Part shown: positions 1 through 10,065 of the stretch, piece by piece
Position numbering within the stretch: the stretch's first letter is position 1
Layout: the number at the start of each line of letters is the position of its first letter
Source of the DNA: Lepturacanthus savala
Lineage: Eukaryota; Chordata; Actinopteri; Scombriformes; Trichiuridae
Assembly: GCA_030544235.1 (NCBI GenBank)
Contig: CM060476.1
Location: forward strand, 25,632,233 to 25,696,232
Length of the DNA: 64,000 nt
Direction of reading: 5' to 3'
Program-made: the position numbers and the translations under genes
Notes under the pieces: generated by a model
The model's database searches: none
What the model was told of the DNA's origin: nothing
What the model saw: the letters and a program-made list of their open reading frames with translations, nothing else

Positions 1-424
1 GTGACAGGTACTGTGGACTATTTGGCCTGGATGTGATCCTCTTGGCTCATTGCTAATCAAATCTCCAACAAAAGACTATTACCTCCAAGCAAATTGTGCC
101 AAGTAGGTTAATGGGGGCCTTGTCTGTTTTAATATCATTGATCTCTCCAAATGTTGTCAGGTTGTAAAAAGACTGATCTTGCTTAGCATGTTCTAGTAAA
201 TAGGTGACATTCTGATAGTAAAAGTGTGTCACTTGTCTTCATTTCATAGACCAACAGATTTGTTCCTCCTCATTGTACATCATCTTTCCAGGAACAAAAC
301 TGATTTATCAACAGTGCATCAGTGGGTCATGAGCATTACAGATGGAAGAAAAAGAGAGAAAGAGAGAAAAAGAAACTCAGAGTATTTCATGAGTTCCAAG
401 CAACCCTAAACCTATAGCAGCATA
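1..424. other. Unassigned intergenic DNA
   Basis: No coding frame, repeat end or RNA gene could be recognised. The open frame at 224-409 is short, lysine/arginine-rich in its second half because of an AGAGAAAGAGAGAAA purine run, and resembles nothing I know. Confidence 0.5.
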
Positions 425-880
425 ACGATGTTCTATGCCAAGGCCAGCCCTAACTAGAAGCTTCTTCAAAAAGGAATGTTTTTAACCTGCTATTAAATGT
501 AGGAAGGGTGTCTACCCCCCCAGACTGAAACAGGAAGACAATTCCACAGACGAGGAGCCTGGTAGTTGAAGCCTCTGCCTCCCATTTTGATTTGAGAAAT
601 TCTGGGAACCTCTAATTAGCTGCACATTGGGAGCACAGTGTTCTCTGTGGATGATACGGAACTATGAGATCCCTAAGATAGGATGGAGCCTGACCATTAA
701 GAGCTTTGTAGAAGGACTGTGGTACATAGCCAGATAATAAGGACATATTGAGCATTTCCAGCAAGGAAGTGCTAATCAAAGGAAAAAAAAATCTTTAAGC
801 AGTCCCACTGGTACAGGGTCTAAAAGACAGGTTGATGATTTGGATGTAGATGATTGCGCTTTCATCCATCTCTATGATTC
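425..880 (+). repeat. Dispersed teleost repeat, copy 1
   Basis: The stretch aligns by eye with 43130-43330: both contain AATGTAGGAAGGGT, TTCTGGGAAC, GGATGATGC/ACG and AAGATAGGATGGAGCCT in the same order. This family is abundant in teleost genomes. In its fuller copy (42706-43707) it adjoins an antisense LINE reverse-transcriptase fragment; that part is absent here. Confidence 0.6.
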
Positions 881-1079
881 CTGTGTTTGAGGGAAGATTA
901 CTGCTGGTTGATTGAGTCATTGCTTCTGAGAGTTGTAGGAATATGTGGATCAATAGAGTTGCAACTTTTCAAGAGGATACTAGCATGTCTGATAGTCACC
1001 AGACTACCAGCAAAGGACCTGCTGCAACTCCAGATCAATGGGTTATCGTATTACAGGTTATCTTCTGGGCAGAGAACAT

Positions 1080-1098
1080 TAATAATAATAATAATAAC
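1080..1098. repeat. (AAT)n microsatellite
   Basis: A short AAT run at the low-coordinate edge of the first gypsy element. It could mark the end of the older element into which the gypsy sequence was placed, but no target duplication is visible. Confidence 0.6.
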
Positions 1099-1323
1099 CC
1101 AGGAAACTGGGTCCCAGCCCTATCCAGTTGGGGCTGAGCAGGGAAACCAGGAAGCTGGCTGCTGTCGGGCTGGTCTGAAGACGACGAGTAGAGACCCGGC
1201 AAGGCCTCCAGGGCTGCATCCTCTGTGTCTGATGGAGCGTTGACCAGGTTATGGCTTTTCACGTCTGGAGAGAGGGAGCTGGAGTCTGGTGAAGGTGGCG
1301 ACACCTCCACGGGTGCCCAGCTG

Positions 1324-2134
1324 TCAGCATCTTGGAGGATCCGCTAGTACCCGGAGGCAAACCAGCAACCAGGTCGGTTCAATTATTTCTCTTCCGAAGA
1401 GCATCATGTTGGGTGTCAGACCCGTGGAACTGTGTTTGGTCGCCCGATAGGCCATCACTGCATATGGAATCATGACATCCCAGTCCCAGTGGCAACGCTC
1501 AGCAGTGGTAGCCAATATTTTCTGTAGAGTGGCATTGAAGCGCTCCACCTGTCCGTCAGACTGAGGATGAAATGGTGTTGTCTCGCGTCTTGTCAATCCC
1601 CAGCAAGGCGCACATCTCTTGGAACACAGCGGATTCAAAGTTGGTGCCCTGGTCACTGTGCAGGCACTGAGGAGCTCCATATGTACACACCCACTCGGAA
1701 GCAATCTTCTCTGCCACTGTCACTGCTTGCTCATTAGGGACAGGGTAGGCCTCTACCCATTTGCTGAAATAGTCCTGAATTACAAGTATATAGCAGTTTC
1801 ATCTCTCCGTTTCATTTAGGGGTCCCATCAAATCAACTGCTATCCTCTCCATAGGAGCGCCAACCCGCACGGTGCCCATAGCAGCCTGAGGAGTTCTCCT
1901 CGGCTGGCTCCTTGCAGCGCAACTGATGCAGGTGCGGCACCACAGGGTGACGTCCTCCTTCATATTGTACCAGAAGTACCTGGTCTTAAGGCGTGCCAGA
2001 TTCCTCTCCACCCCAAAGTGACCACCCAGTGGGCCATCATGCATCTGTTGCATCACAAAGGCACGGTACTGGCAGGGCAGCAGGATCTGATGGTAGAACA
2101 CTTGAACTTCAGTGCAATAGTGTTTCCTCAACAA
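1324..2134 (-). pseudogene. gypsy-1 integrase
   Basis: 1799-2134 holds the N-terminal HHCC zinc-binding domain (GGHFGVERNLARL, then CRTCISC). It runs into the start of the catalytic core (IAVDLMGPLNETER), containing the first catalytic Asp. 1324-1704 holds the rest of the core, with HPQSDGQVERFNATLQ providing the catalytic Glu. Two frame changes separate the parts, and the segment with the second Asp is split around 1700-1800. Nothing resembling a complete C-terminal chromodomain or DNA-binding domain follows; 1035-1310 gives only a Pro/Ser-rich tail. Confidence 0.8.
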
Positions 2135-2155
2135 GACCCCATCCTTCTGATAGAG

Positions 2156-3053
2156 TCATTTCCATTGTGCCCAATATGCTTTGGTAGCTGGACTGCATGG
2201 TGCTACGTCAATCCATGATGTTCGTTCTCCCGCGTCCATCCACATCTTCACCAGGGATATATCTGGGTCAGTCAATTGAGCATTGATCAACTGCTCTAGG
2301 GTCCAACCGCAGAACAGATTAGTGCCATGTGGCTCACTCACCCTATTTATGCTTGGGCGGCTGGCAATGTAGTCACAGCTGTCATCACGGGAGGTGTCCT
2401 CTACCCCCACTGGAGGAACCTCTGGCTCAGATGTTAAGTGGCCTCCACAGCAGTCATCAATCTCCACTACCTCCACTGGAGGTTGCTCTACAAATGTTTC
2501 AATGGCAGCTTCTGCAGCTGGGTCGTCATCTGGGCTGCACTGTACTGCCTTATGCTGTACACTTAGATTAGGCTCAGGCACTGAACATGCACATGACTCA
2601 CGGCACGGCCTTCTGGAAAGAGCGTCAGCATATTGGTGGTGTCTTCCGGGATGGTGGATCACCTGGAACTCATACTCTGCCAGTTTCTCCAACCAGCGGG
2701 CAAGCTGTCCCTCTGGCTCTGTCAGTCTCATCAACCAGCGCAGGCTGTTGTGGTCTGTACGGAGGGTAAATGGCCTTCCCAGCAGATATTGCCTGAATTC
2801 CACCGCCGTCAGGAGCTCGCGTCTGGTGGTGCAATAATTTTGTTCTGTAGCTGACAGCCACCTGCTCCCATAGGCTAGAACCCTCGAGGGGGTAGCCTAG
2901 CACACGTGCAGATGTCAGGTGGCTTTTCAGTGCCTCAAATGCCTCCTGGCATTCAGCTCTCCAATTGAAATGGGCATACTTTTTGGTGAGTTTGTGGAGC
3001 GGCCGAGCAAGTGTGGCGAAATTCTGTACAAAACGTCTGTAATATGAAGCCAA
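2156..3053 (-). pseudogene. gypsy-1 RNase H and connection region
   Basis: 2670-3053 begins with the tether motif YYRRFVQNFATLARPLHKLT that follows RT in gypsy elements. 2156-2803 continues with RNase H sequence (FTLRTDHNSLRWLM, then HHPGRHHQYADALSRRP). The two frames overlap, indicating a frameshift near 2800-2860. The region after ADALSRRP is a variable linker leading to the integrase zinc domain. Confidence 0.8.
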
Positions 3054-3083
3054 ACCAACGAACTGGCGTACCTCTGAAATATT

Positions 3084-3797
3084 TCAGGGTGTCGGCCACT
3101 GAACCACTTTTTGAATCTTTTGGGGGTCAGTGGCGACACCTCTGGCCGAGACGATGTGCCCCAGATAGGCCAACTGCTCCCGAAACAGGCAGCACTTGGA
3201 AGGCTTCAGCTTGAGGTTGGCTTCACGTAGTCTGGCGAACACTTGGCTGAGGCGCTCAAGCATTTCAGTAGTATCCTGCCCTAGAACAATAATATCATCA
3301 AGATACACCAAGCACGTCTCCCACTACAGCCCAGCCAGAACACAATCCATAAGTCATTGGAAGGTGGCAGGCGCATTGCAAAGCCCGAACGGCATCACGT
3401 TCCAATCAAAGAGTCCTTTCCGGGTGCAGAAAGCAGCAGCTTTGCATGCCCTTGGTGTCGTCTCCACCTGCCAGTAGCCTGATGTCAAGTCCAACGTGCT
3501 GAAGTATCTGGCAGTGCAGAGTGTATCTAGAGTGTCCTGGATGCATGGTAGGGGATAAGCATCCTTGATAGTCCGTTCATTTAAGGGTCGGTAATCCACA
3601 CATAACCGTGGGCTCTGATCTTTCTTCCTTACCATTACTATCGGTGCGGCCCAGCTCCTGTTGCTGGGTTGGGCTACACCGCTCTCCAGACTCTGCTGCA
3701 CCTGCTGGTCGGCTGCAAGCTGTTTGTGACTGGCCATCCTGCGTGGGGGCTGTTTTAAAGGTGGCCTAGGGGTGGTCAGGATATTGTGCTGCTCCAA
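3084..3797 (-). pseudogene. gypsy-1 reverse transcriptase
   Basis: Two frames carry the RT fingers and palm. 3354-3797 contains RLCVDYRPLNERT, the motif-A block YFSTLDLTSGYWQ with its catalytic Asp, and the PFGLCNAPATFQ block. 3084-3311 contains YLDDIIV, the Y-X-D-D catalytic motif, and the YLGHIVS thumb block. Between them (3312-3353) an in-frame amber codon interrupts the protein just upstream of the YLDD segment. The catalytic residues are preserved but the reading frame is not. Confidence 0.85.
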
Positions 3798-4618
3798 GCT
3801 AGTGCGGCCAAGGTCAGTGGGCCCCGTGGAGAAAATGTTGTTGTATGCAGGTGGGACACTTTGTCGTGGTAGTTCTCTGACAGGCTAGCACAACTCTCAG
3901 CATACAGAGATTGCAGGTGACTGGAGACAGAAACAGAGTCAGAATTAATAGACTTGGACACTGGTGAGGCCTCCCTCAGCTGAAACTCTGCCTCTCCCAT
4001 AACCTTTGCGGCCCCCTGCCTTAGGGTGACAGGTGCAGTGTCAGGGTTGAAAACTCTGATGGGGATGTTGGTAGATTGCCGCTTCTGGACAACAATGCGA
4101 GCCACCAACACATGATGCTTTTCAATGAAACTTTTGGTGGGGCTCAACATCATGTCTCCATCAGCAGCATGGTGGAGGCAGACTGTGCCAGGTACCACAT
4201 ATTCACAACCTGACGCTAACACAGTTGTGCGGGCCACTCTAACAATATGCACCTCATGCTGGTGGTTTGGGCTAAAGCGTGGAACCTTTTCACCAAAGAG
4301 GGTTATCTTTCTGCAGTCATAGTCCAGGCGGGTGTGTGCCTGCCGCAGAAAAGGGTGCCCCAGGATAACCTCGGTGCCCTCAGCTGTGTCAGCTATAATG
4401 AAGTTCACATTGGTAACCCTGCTCCCTGCGTGCACTGGCAGAGTGGTTTCCCCCATGACCGTCAAGCCCTTGTGTCCGATGCCCTGCAAGACCTTCGAGA
4501 TAGATGGACGGATCTGAGGTCTGGACTCAACAGGAATATTGTCAAAGTGATGGAGTGGGAGCACATTTCGTTGAGCCGCTGAGTCCAACAAAGCACACAT
4601 TTCTAGTCCGTATACCAT
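3776..4618 (-). pseudogene. gypsy-1 aspartic protease region
   Basis: A 280-codon frame begins MVYGLEMCALLDSAAQRN. In active retroelement proteases the catalytic signature is D-S/T-G; here it reads D-S-A, so the flap-proximal Gly is lost and activity is unlikely. A second conserved protease block (EVILGHPFLRQ, about 4345-4380) supports the assignment. The C-terminal half leads toward the RT N-terminus but ends in a frame change near 3776, where the RT frame takes over. Confidence 0.75.
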
Positions 4619-5062
4619 GCTTTAATGCTCATCTCACTCTCCAGGCCACTGGTGCAAGTAACAACTGTGCCTGGATGGGAAGCTGGAGTCAGGTTAACAC
4701 TTGGGGTGTGCTGTTTGGATTGACGAGGAGAAGGGCAGTTCCTCTGCAGATGCCCTACACCAGAACAGTTGTGACAGATGACCTCTGCAGAGGTTATTTC
4801 AACATTTCTGTTTTTCTTTGGTGGCCACCGTTGATGAAATCTTTGTTTTCTGTCCGGTGGGTTAGTGGATCCTGCAGCTACCCCCACGAGTTCATCACAT
4901 CATAACACACTTGTATCTTCATGTACCGTTGCTGCCCTGGCTCTCTGTTGACCGGGCTGCATCAGCTGGGTGACTGCTCTGGCAGCCCTCCTGGTCGTTT
5001 CATATCTGTGTGCTACTTCTTTGTGCAGGCGTTCCAGTTGTCGCAGTTGTTTCTTGAGTTTA
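4603..5062 (-). pseudogene. gypsy-1 gag C-terminus with CCHC zinc knuckle
   Basis: The 3' part of gag is preserved. At about 4730-4780 the minus-strand frame contains a CX2CX4HX4C zinc knuckle (CHNCSGVGHLQRNC) typical of retroelement nucleocapsid, which binds the RNA genome during particle assembly. Upstream, at 4915-5060, another frame gives a charged helical stretch (LKKQLRQLERLHKEV), a likely coiled coil of Gag. The matrix and capsid parts are absent, and a stop separates the coiled coil from the knuckle. The frame overlaps the protease frame slightly at 4603-4618. Confidence 0.7.
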
Positions 5063-5313
5063 GTTCCGCGGTGAACCAGGGAGTGGAGTGAATGAAGGTG
5101 ACTGTTTTGGTTTTTATGGGGCCAGTTTACTAAGGGTGGTGCACAGTGTTATTGTAAATGTTAATGAGAGAGAGTGTTTGAAATGCAAGTGGAGAGAGCA
5201 ACTGGGCAGATGGATTTAAGGTTGTGAAAGGTGATTTTACATTCATGTTTGGTTTTGGGGGCAGGAATGTCAATATCAAGTGTGATAGCCAGGTGGTCTG
5301 ATCAGGTCCAGGT
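5063..5313 (-). mobile_element. L2-like LINE ORF2 fragment, endonuclease/RT linker
   Basis: Minus-strand translation in changing frames gives SDHLAITLDIDIPAPKTK and, lower down, LAPIKTKTV followed by PWFTAELN. These blocks lie between the endonuclease and reverse transcriptase in fish L2/CR1-group LINEs. The fragment continues the LINE piece at 9307-10061 after removal of the Gmr1-like element, minus a few dozen codons. It is cut at about 5062 by gypsy-1. The exact clade is uncertain. Confidence 0.7.
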
Positions 5314-5541
5314 GGACCCACTGCAGTCGATCACAGACCCGGTATGCTGCCGTCTGCTGGGTCTCTGCTATGTCCGTTCTTCTCTCCCCCGGGTCCAGCC
5401 TGCTACTGTGTTTTAAAAGAGACAGTGAGAGTAATTAGCACACCTGTACTCAACTGCCCAATCACTCTCACCTGGCGCCGCTCCCCTGAGCCCTCCCCAC
5501 ACCTCTCTCCCATAGCTGATACACCACGCCCCCCCTCCACA
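5314..5541 (-). repeat. Gmr1-like 3' LTR, truncated
   Basis: It is homologous to the first ~220 bp of the 5' LTR (shared blocks CCGGGTCCAGCCTGCTACTG, ACTCAACTGCCCAATCACTC) and starts TGTGGAGG on the minus strand at 5541. The part corresponding to 8948-9077, including the terminal CCACA, is missing. LINE sequence resumes immediately at 5313. A purine-rich stretch just outside 5541 on the minus strand fits a polypurine tract. Confidence 0.85.
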
Positions 5542-5580
5542 TACCTCCACCGCCCCACTTAGGCCGGGGAGCCGTCCGGC

Positions 5581-7029
5581 CTAACCTACTCCCCCTCCCG
5601 CCTCCCCATGGGAGCCGGAAAAGGAAGTCGGCCACGGCCATCTGTGCCGTGTGATCCGGGCGTTAGCATCCTTCATGCGGTGGAGCCACTGAAGGGGAGC
5701 ATGGTCCGAGCAGAGGGTGAATGGGCGCCCCAGCAGGTAGTACCGCAGTGCATCGACCGCCCACCGGATGGCCAGGCACTCCCTCTCCACCGTGCTGTAC
5801 CTGGCCTCCCTCTCCGACAGCTTGCGGCTGATGTAAAGTACTGGGCGGTCGACGCCCCGCACCCGCTGGGACAGAACGGCCTCCAGCCCTCTGCCCAATG
5901 CATCAGTCTGCAGGACAAAAGGGAGAGAGAAGTTAGGTGTGTGGAGAAGAGGCTCCCCACAGAGGGCCTGCTTTACCCTCTCAAGCGACAGCTGGCACTG
6001 CTCCGTCCACTGGACCGGATCTGAGGCACCGTTTTGGGTGAGGTCGGTTAAGGGGCTGGTCAGCCCCGCGAAGTTGGGGATAAATCGCCGGTAATAGCCG
6101 GCCAGCCCCAAAAACCATCGCACCTCTTTTTTGGTCTTGGGCCTTGGGCAGGCTGCAATCGCTGTTGTCTTGTCTACCTGTGGATGCATCTGTCCGCTGC
6201 CCAAGTGGTACCCCAGATACCGTACCTCCCTCCATCCAACTTCACACTTCTTTGGGTTGGCCGTAAGCCCCGCCTGCCTCAGTGACTCGAGCACCGCGGC
6301 CACCTGCCGCACATGCTCCGCCCAGGTGTTACTGTGGATGATGACATCATCCAGATAGGCGGCAGCATATGCGGCATGGGGGCGCAGCACCCGGTCCATG
6401 AGACGTTGAAATGTGGCTGGGGCCCCAAACAACCCAAACGGAAGTGTGACAAATTGGTACAAACCGTACGGAGTGGCGAAGGCCGTTTTCTCCTTGGACT
6501 CTGGAGACAGGGGAATCTGCCAGTAGCCCTTGGGCAAACCCAGCATTGTGAAAAAATGAGCAGGGCCCAGGCGATCCAGGAGTTCGTTGACCCGGGGCAT
6601 TGCATAGGTGTCAAACTGTGAAACATCATTCACCTTGCGATAGTCCACACGGATAGACCCATCTTTCTTGGTTACAAGAATGATGGGGCTACAACAGGCT
6701 CCATGGGACTCTTCTATTACACCCATCTCCAACATAGTTTTCAATTCAGCCTGAACCACTTTTCTCTTGTGTTCAGGTAGCCGATAGGGCCGCGAACGCA
6801 CCGTCACGCCCGGGTGAGTCTCGATATGGTGTTGAATAAGGCTTGTGCATCCTGGCAGGGGGGAAAACACATCAGCGTAGCCCTGCTGCAACCTGGCAAT
6901 GTCTGCTCCCTGGGACGGTGAGAGGTGGTCTTCACAACGGAGAGGGGCAGGATTGGTCGATTTTGGTACCTCGGGTCCCAACTCATCTCTCTCTCTAATT
7001 GTTGTCAACAGGGCTCCGCCTCTCTCCAA
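5581..7029 (-). pseudogene. Gmr1-like reverse transcriptase-RNase H
   Basis: An uninterrupted 482-codon frame. Residues ~120-270 are the RT palm: ILVTKKDGSIRVDYRKVND, FTMLGLPKGYWQI, LPFGLFGAPATFQRLMD and AAYLDDVII. RNase H follows (FVLQTDALGRGLEAVLSQ, then YSTVERECLAIRWAVDALRY and FTLCSDHAPLQWLHRMKDAN). The motif-A aspartate, normally in a T-L-D-L context, is Gly here (TMLGL), so polymerase activity should be lost even though the frame is open. The frame ends in a Gly-rich tail just before the 3' LTR, so no integrase follows it. Confidence 0.85.
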
Positions 7030-8149
7030 GCTTTAAGAAGGTTGAGGTGATAAATCTGTGTTGTCCCTCCCCTGTCAGATCGCACAAGCTCATAATCAAC
7101 GTCACCCACTTGCCCTGTGACCACAAAGGGTCCTTGCCACTTGGTGAGTAATTTGGAGTTGGAAGATGGGATCAATACAAGCACTTTATCTCCTGGTGAA
7201 AATTGTCTTAGCCTCGATCCTCTGTTGTACAGCCACTGCTGACGTTCCTGGGCCCGAAGCAAATTCTCACGTGATAACCGCCCTAGTGTGTGGAGTTTTG
7301 CTCTCAGGTCCAGGACGTACTGAACTTCGTTCTTACTTGGGCTCGGACCGCCTCCCAGCTTTCTTTAACCAGGTTCAGAACCCCCCGTGGTTTCCTGCCG
7401 AACAGCAGCTCAAAGGGAGAAAATCCCATTGAGGCCTGGGGTACCTCACGCACTGCAAACAACAGAGGATGTAGCCATTTATCCCAATTATGATTATCAT
7501 TGTGCACAAACTTACGGATCATGGACTTCAAAGTCTTATTCAGGCGTCCACGAGGCCGTCCGTTTGAAGGTGGTAGATGCTGGTTCGGATAGACTTTATG
7601 CCCAATAACCCGTACAGTTCTCTCAGTGTTTGTGACATAAATTGGGTGCCCTGGTCAGTCAGGATCTCTTTCGGGATCCCGACTTGGGAGATAACTTGAA
7701 ACAGTGCTTGCGCCACGATTGATTGCAGAGATAGTGCCATTATCCGGTTCAGTGTTTTATTATATCCCAGGTGTCCAGCCATCGGGTTGTAATGAGCCGC
7801 CTGAAAAACTATTTCCCGACGGCTTTTCGGTACCAAAACCTGGGTTATTATGTCGCCTGTCTGAGTGTCATGACTCTCTGTATAATCTGTCCCTGCGCAA
7901 AGAAAAATGTGGATATGATAGTGCTGCGTCAGTGCGCACCATGTGACCATCAATTCGTATCACTTGGTCAAAGGCAAAGCGCAGAGTATCGTCACGAGAC
8001 TGCTCGAGTGGAAAATCTTCCATGGAGTGAGGTTGTCCCTCCCCGTCTGCAGTGTCGGACAACCTCACGTCACCGCTGAGCACAGCGCACATATCAGCGC
8101 ACATATATGTCCCTGTTGGTCGCGAGCGCACCCCCACACATTGTCCCAC
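7005..8149 (-). pseudogene. Gmr1-like integrase, upstream of RT
   Basis: Three minus-strand frames make up a decayed integrase. 7540-7953 has the first half of the zinc domain (HYNPMAGHLGYNKTLNRIM), then jumps to IPKEILTDQGTQFMS of the core. The second half of the zinc finger and the first catalytic Asp are deleted. Near 7550 a one-base change breaks the frame at the segment that should carry the catalytic Glu. 7304-7531 (WDKWLHPLLFAVREVPQAS, FSPFELLFGRKPRG) and 7005-7262 (FSPGDKVLVLIPSSNSKL, KWQGPFVV) give the core C-terminus and the DNA-binding domain. The last frame overlaps the start of the RT frame. Confidence 0.8.
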
Positions 8150-8998
8150 TAATATATCAAACTCCGGCCGGGCTGGGGCGGCTGGAGGACACTGGCCATG
8201 CCTCCGATGTCTGGCCCCGGGAGAGGACGGCCAGGTGGTCCCCCGCGAGGGTAACGGCTGTGGCCAGGTCGGCGGGGCGGTGGCAGCGCACCCATTCCAG
8301 GGTGCCCGCCAGCAGCCCCTCCACGAACTGCTCCAGAATGATCTTGTCCATCACTTCTCCCTCGCCTGTAGTCCCCCCCGGCTGTAGCCATCTGTACGCC
8401 GCGTCCCTCAGCTGCTGGGCATGGACAAACAGGTGGTCGGTGGGCCCCAGCTTGGCCCCTCAGAATCTCTGCCGGTGGTCCTCCGCCGAATACCCCAGTC
8501 GGTCAAGGACGGCCCTCTTCACTGCCCGGTATTGTACCCGCGAGGAGGCAGGCAGGCCGAGCGCCGCTGTCTGCGCGTCCCCCACCAGCAGTGGCAGCAG
8601 GCGCACGGCCCACTCTGCCTCCGGCCACCCGCAAGCCGACACCGTCGCCTCGAACATTTCCAGGAATGACTGGACGTCGTCGCTCCCGGTCATTCACTGC
8701 AGTTTCACGTTGGCGAGCGGGGGGCTCGGTGATGCCGTCCTCGACCGAGCCAGCATTGTCTGTAGCAGCTGCGTCTGCCCCTCGACCTGCAGCTGAAGCG
8801 CCAAGAGCTGTTGCCTGCTGGCTGGTCTGCCTGGTCCCGGCTCATCGCGGCGACCTCCACCAAGATCTGGGCCAGCGCCGTAACTGGCTGGACCTGCTGC
8901 GGCTCGGACATGTTTCTTCGTGCCGGGTCCTTGTTTGTAGCGCCAAATGTGGCAGTCTCGCTGCCCCCGTGGGTTCCCCCGGGACTGAACAGACCCAC
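8150..8998 (-). pseudogene. Gmr1-like gag
   Basis: 8460-8693 encodes a helical capsid segment (VQSFLEMFEATVSACGWPEA, WAVRLLPLLVGDAQTAALGL) like the SCAN-related capsid fold used by Gmr1-type elements. The 8157-8354 frame continues with MDKIILEQFVEGLLAGTLEW and LATAVTLAGDHL. 8705-8998 holds the N-terminal region just inside the 5' LTR. Frames differ between blocks, so Gag cannot be made as one protein. No zinc knuckle could be recognised. Confidence 0.7.
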
Positions 8999-9306
8999 AA
9001 CAAGTCCAGTTTAGGTTTTAAACGTCTTTTCCGTGCTTTATTTGCAAGACACACGCACACACACACACTCTGCACACGGACCCACTGCAGCCGATCACAG
9101 GCCCGGTATGCTGCCATCTGCTGGGTTTCCGCTATGTCCGTTCTTCTCTCCCCCGGGTCCAGCCTGCTACTGTGTTTTAAAAGAGACGGTGAGAGTAATT
9201 AGCACACTTGTACTCAACTGCCCAATCACTCTCACCTGGCGCCGCTCCCCTGAGCCCTCCCCACACCTCTCTCCCACAGCTGATGCACCACACCCCCCCC
9301 TCCACA
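8948..9306 (-). repeat. Gmr1-like 5' LTR
   Basis: The 359-bp repeat starts TGTGGAGG and ends CTGCCACA on the minus strand, so its tips are the inverted pair TGTGG/CCACA. It shares about 220 bp with 5314-5541 and is present as a solo copy at 34031-34396. It contains an AATAAA signal (minus strand, near 9040) and a (CA)n tract. Just inside it, on the minus strand, TTTGGCGCTACAAACAAGG is a candidate primer-binding site. Confidence 0.88.
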
Positions 9307-10061
9307 GGTGTGAGTGGGAAAGTTGATGTGTTGGGTGAAGCTGAGGCAGTTAAGTAGTTGCAGAAAGTCCATAGCAGCTTTACAGTCTTTGGATTCGACG
9401 TGGAGGTTAAAGTCGCCGAGGAGTAGAATGGATGGTGAGATTGAAAGAAGGGTGGTAGTGATGTCGGAGAGATCTGGTAGGAATGATGAATTGAGTTTGG
9501 GGGGCGGTAGATGATTGCGATAATGAGAGGTTTAGGCCCAGATTTTAAAAGCCAGGTGTTTAAATGATGGGCCAGCAGGGATAGAAAGAGCATGGGTTTG
9601 GAGTTCCTATTGGTGAATGGCAGAGATACCACCTCCCCTGCCTTCAGAGCGTGGGTTGTCCAGGTAGGAATATCCATGGGGGGTTATTTGGTTTAATGAA
9701 AAATAGTCCAGGGGTTTGTGCCAGGTTTCAGTAATGCAGAAGATGTTCAGCTGGTTTTCGGTGATGATTATTGAGGTTGAGGCTAAAGTGGAAGTGGGGA
9801 TTGAGGCTGAAAGTGTTCAGTGGGTGCGCTCTGATGACGTGTTGTTGTGGTGACATGATGCAACAGCGCGGGAGCCACGAACAGACCACAGGAATGGGAT
9901 GGAGTTTGTAGCAGTGGAATTCTAACAAAACTTGCAGCGTGAGTTTTTCAGGGTTGTATTCAGTGGAGGGTGGTAATGGATGGAAGAATAAACTGGCAGA
10001 GCTGCGTGGGTGAGTAGTGGAGAGCCATGACCGGGATGCAGACAGGGTGAACGGACGATGA
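9307..10061 (-). mobile_element. L2-like LINE ORF2, endonuclease portion
   Basis: On the minus strand the blocks are KAGEVVSLPFTNRNSKPMLF, PKPLIIAIIYRPPNSIHHSY and, in changing frames, a segment matching the AP-endonuclease core of fish L2/CR1-group LINEs (the IYRPP block is diagnostic). 9728-10061 gives the upstream part (SPQQHVIRAHPLNTFSLNPH). The sequence is interrupted at 10062 by a solo LTR and at 9306 by the Gmr1-like element. Confidence 0.7.
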
Positions 10062-10065
10062 CTGT

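Larger units (their letters stand above)
1035..5062 (-). mobile_element. Ty3/gypsy-type retrotransposon, degenerate (gypsy-1)
   Basis: Read on the minus strand, the order is nucleocapsid zinc knuckle, protease, reverse transcriptase, RNase H, integrase, the standard Ty3/gypsy order. All domains are recognisable but lie in at least six separate frames, so the element is dead. No LTR pair could be found at either end. The high-coordinate end abuts an L2-like LINE fragment at about 5062, and most of gag is missing. It lies inside, or truncates, that LINE, and has the same orientation as the Gmr1-like element next to it. Confidence 0.85.
5314..9306 (-). mobile_element. Gmr1-like Ty3/gypsy retrotransposon (gypsy-2)
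   Basis: Minus-strand order is 5' LTR (8948-9306), gag (about 8150-8998), integrase (about 7005-8149), reverse transcriptase plus RNase H (5581-7029), 3' LTR (5314-5541). Integrase before RT is the copia-like order. The sequences are gypsy-like, a combination known for the Gmr1 group of deuterostome retrotransposons. The 3' LTR lacks its last ~130 bp, and the gag and integrase frames are broken. The element sits inside an L2-like LINE. Confidence 0.9.
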
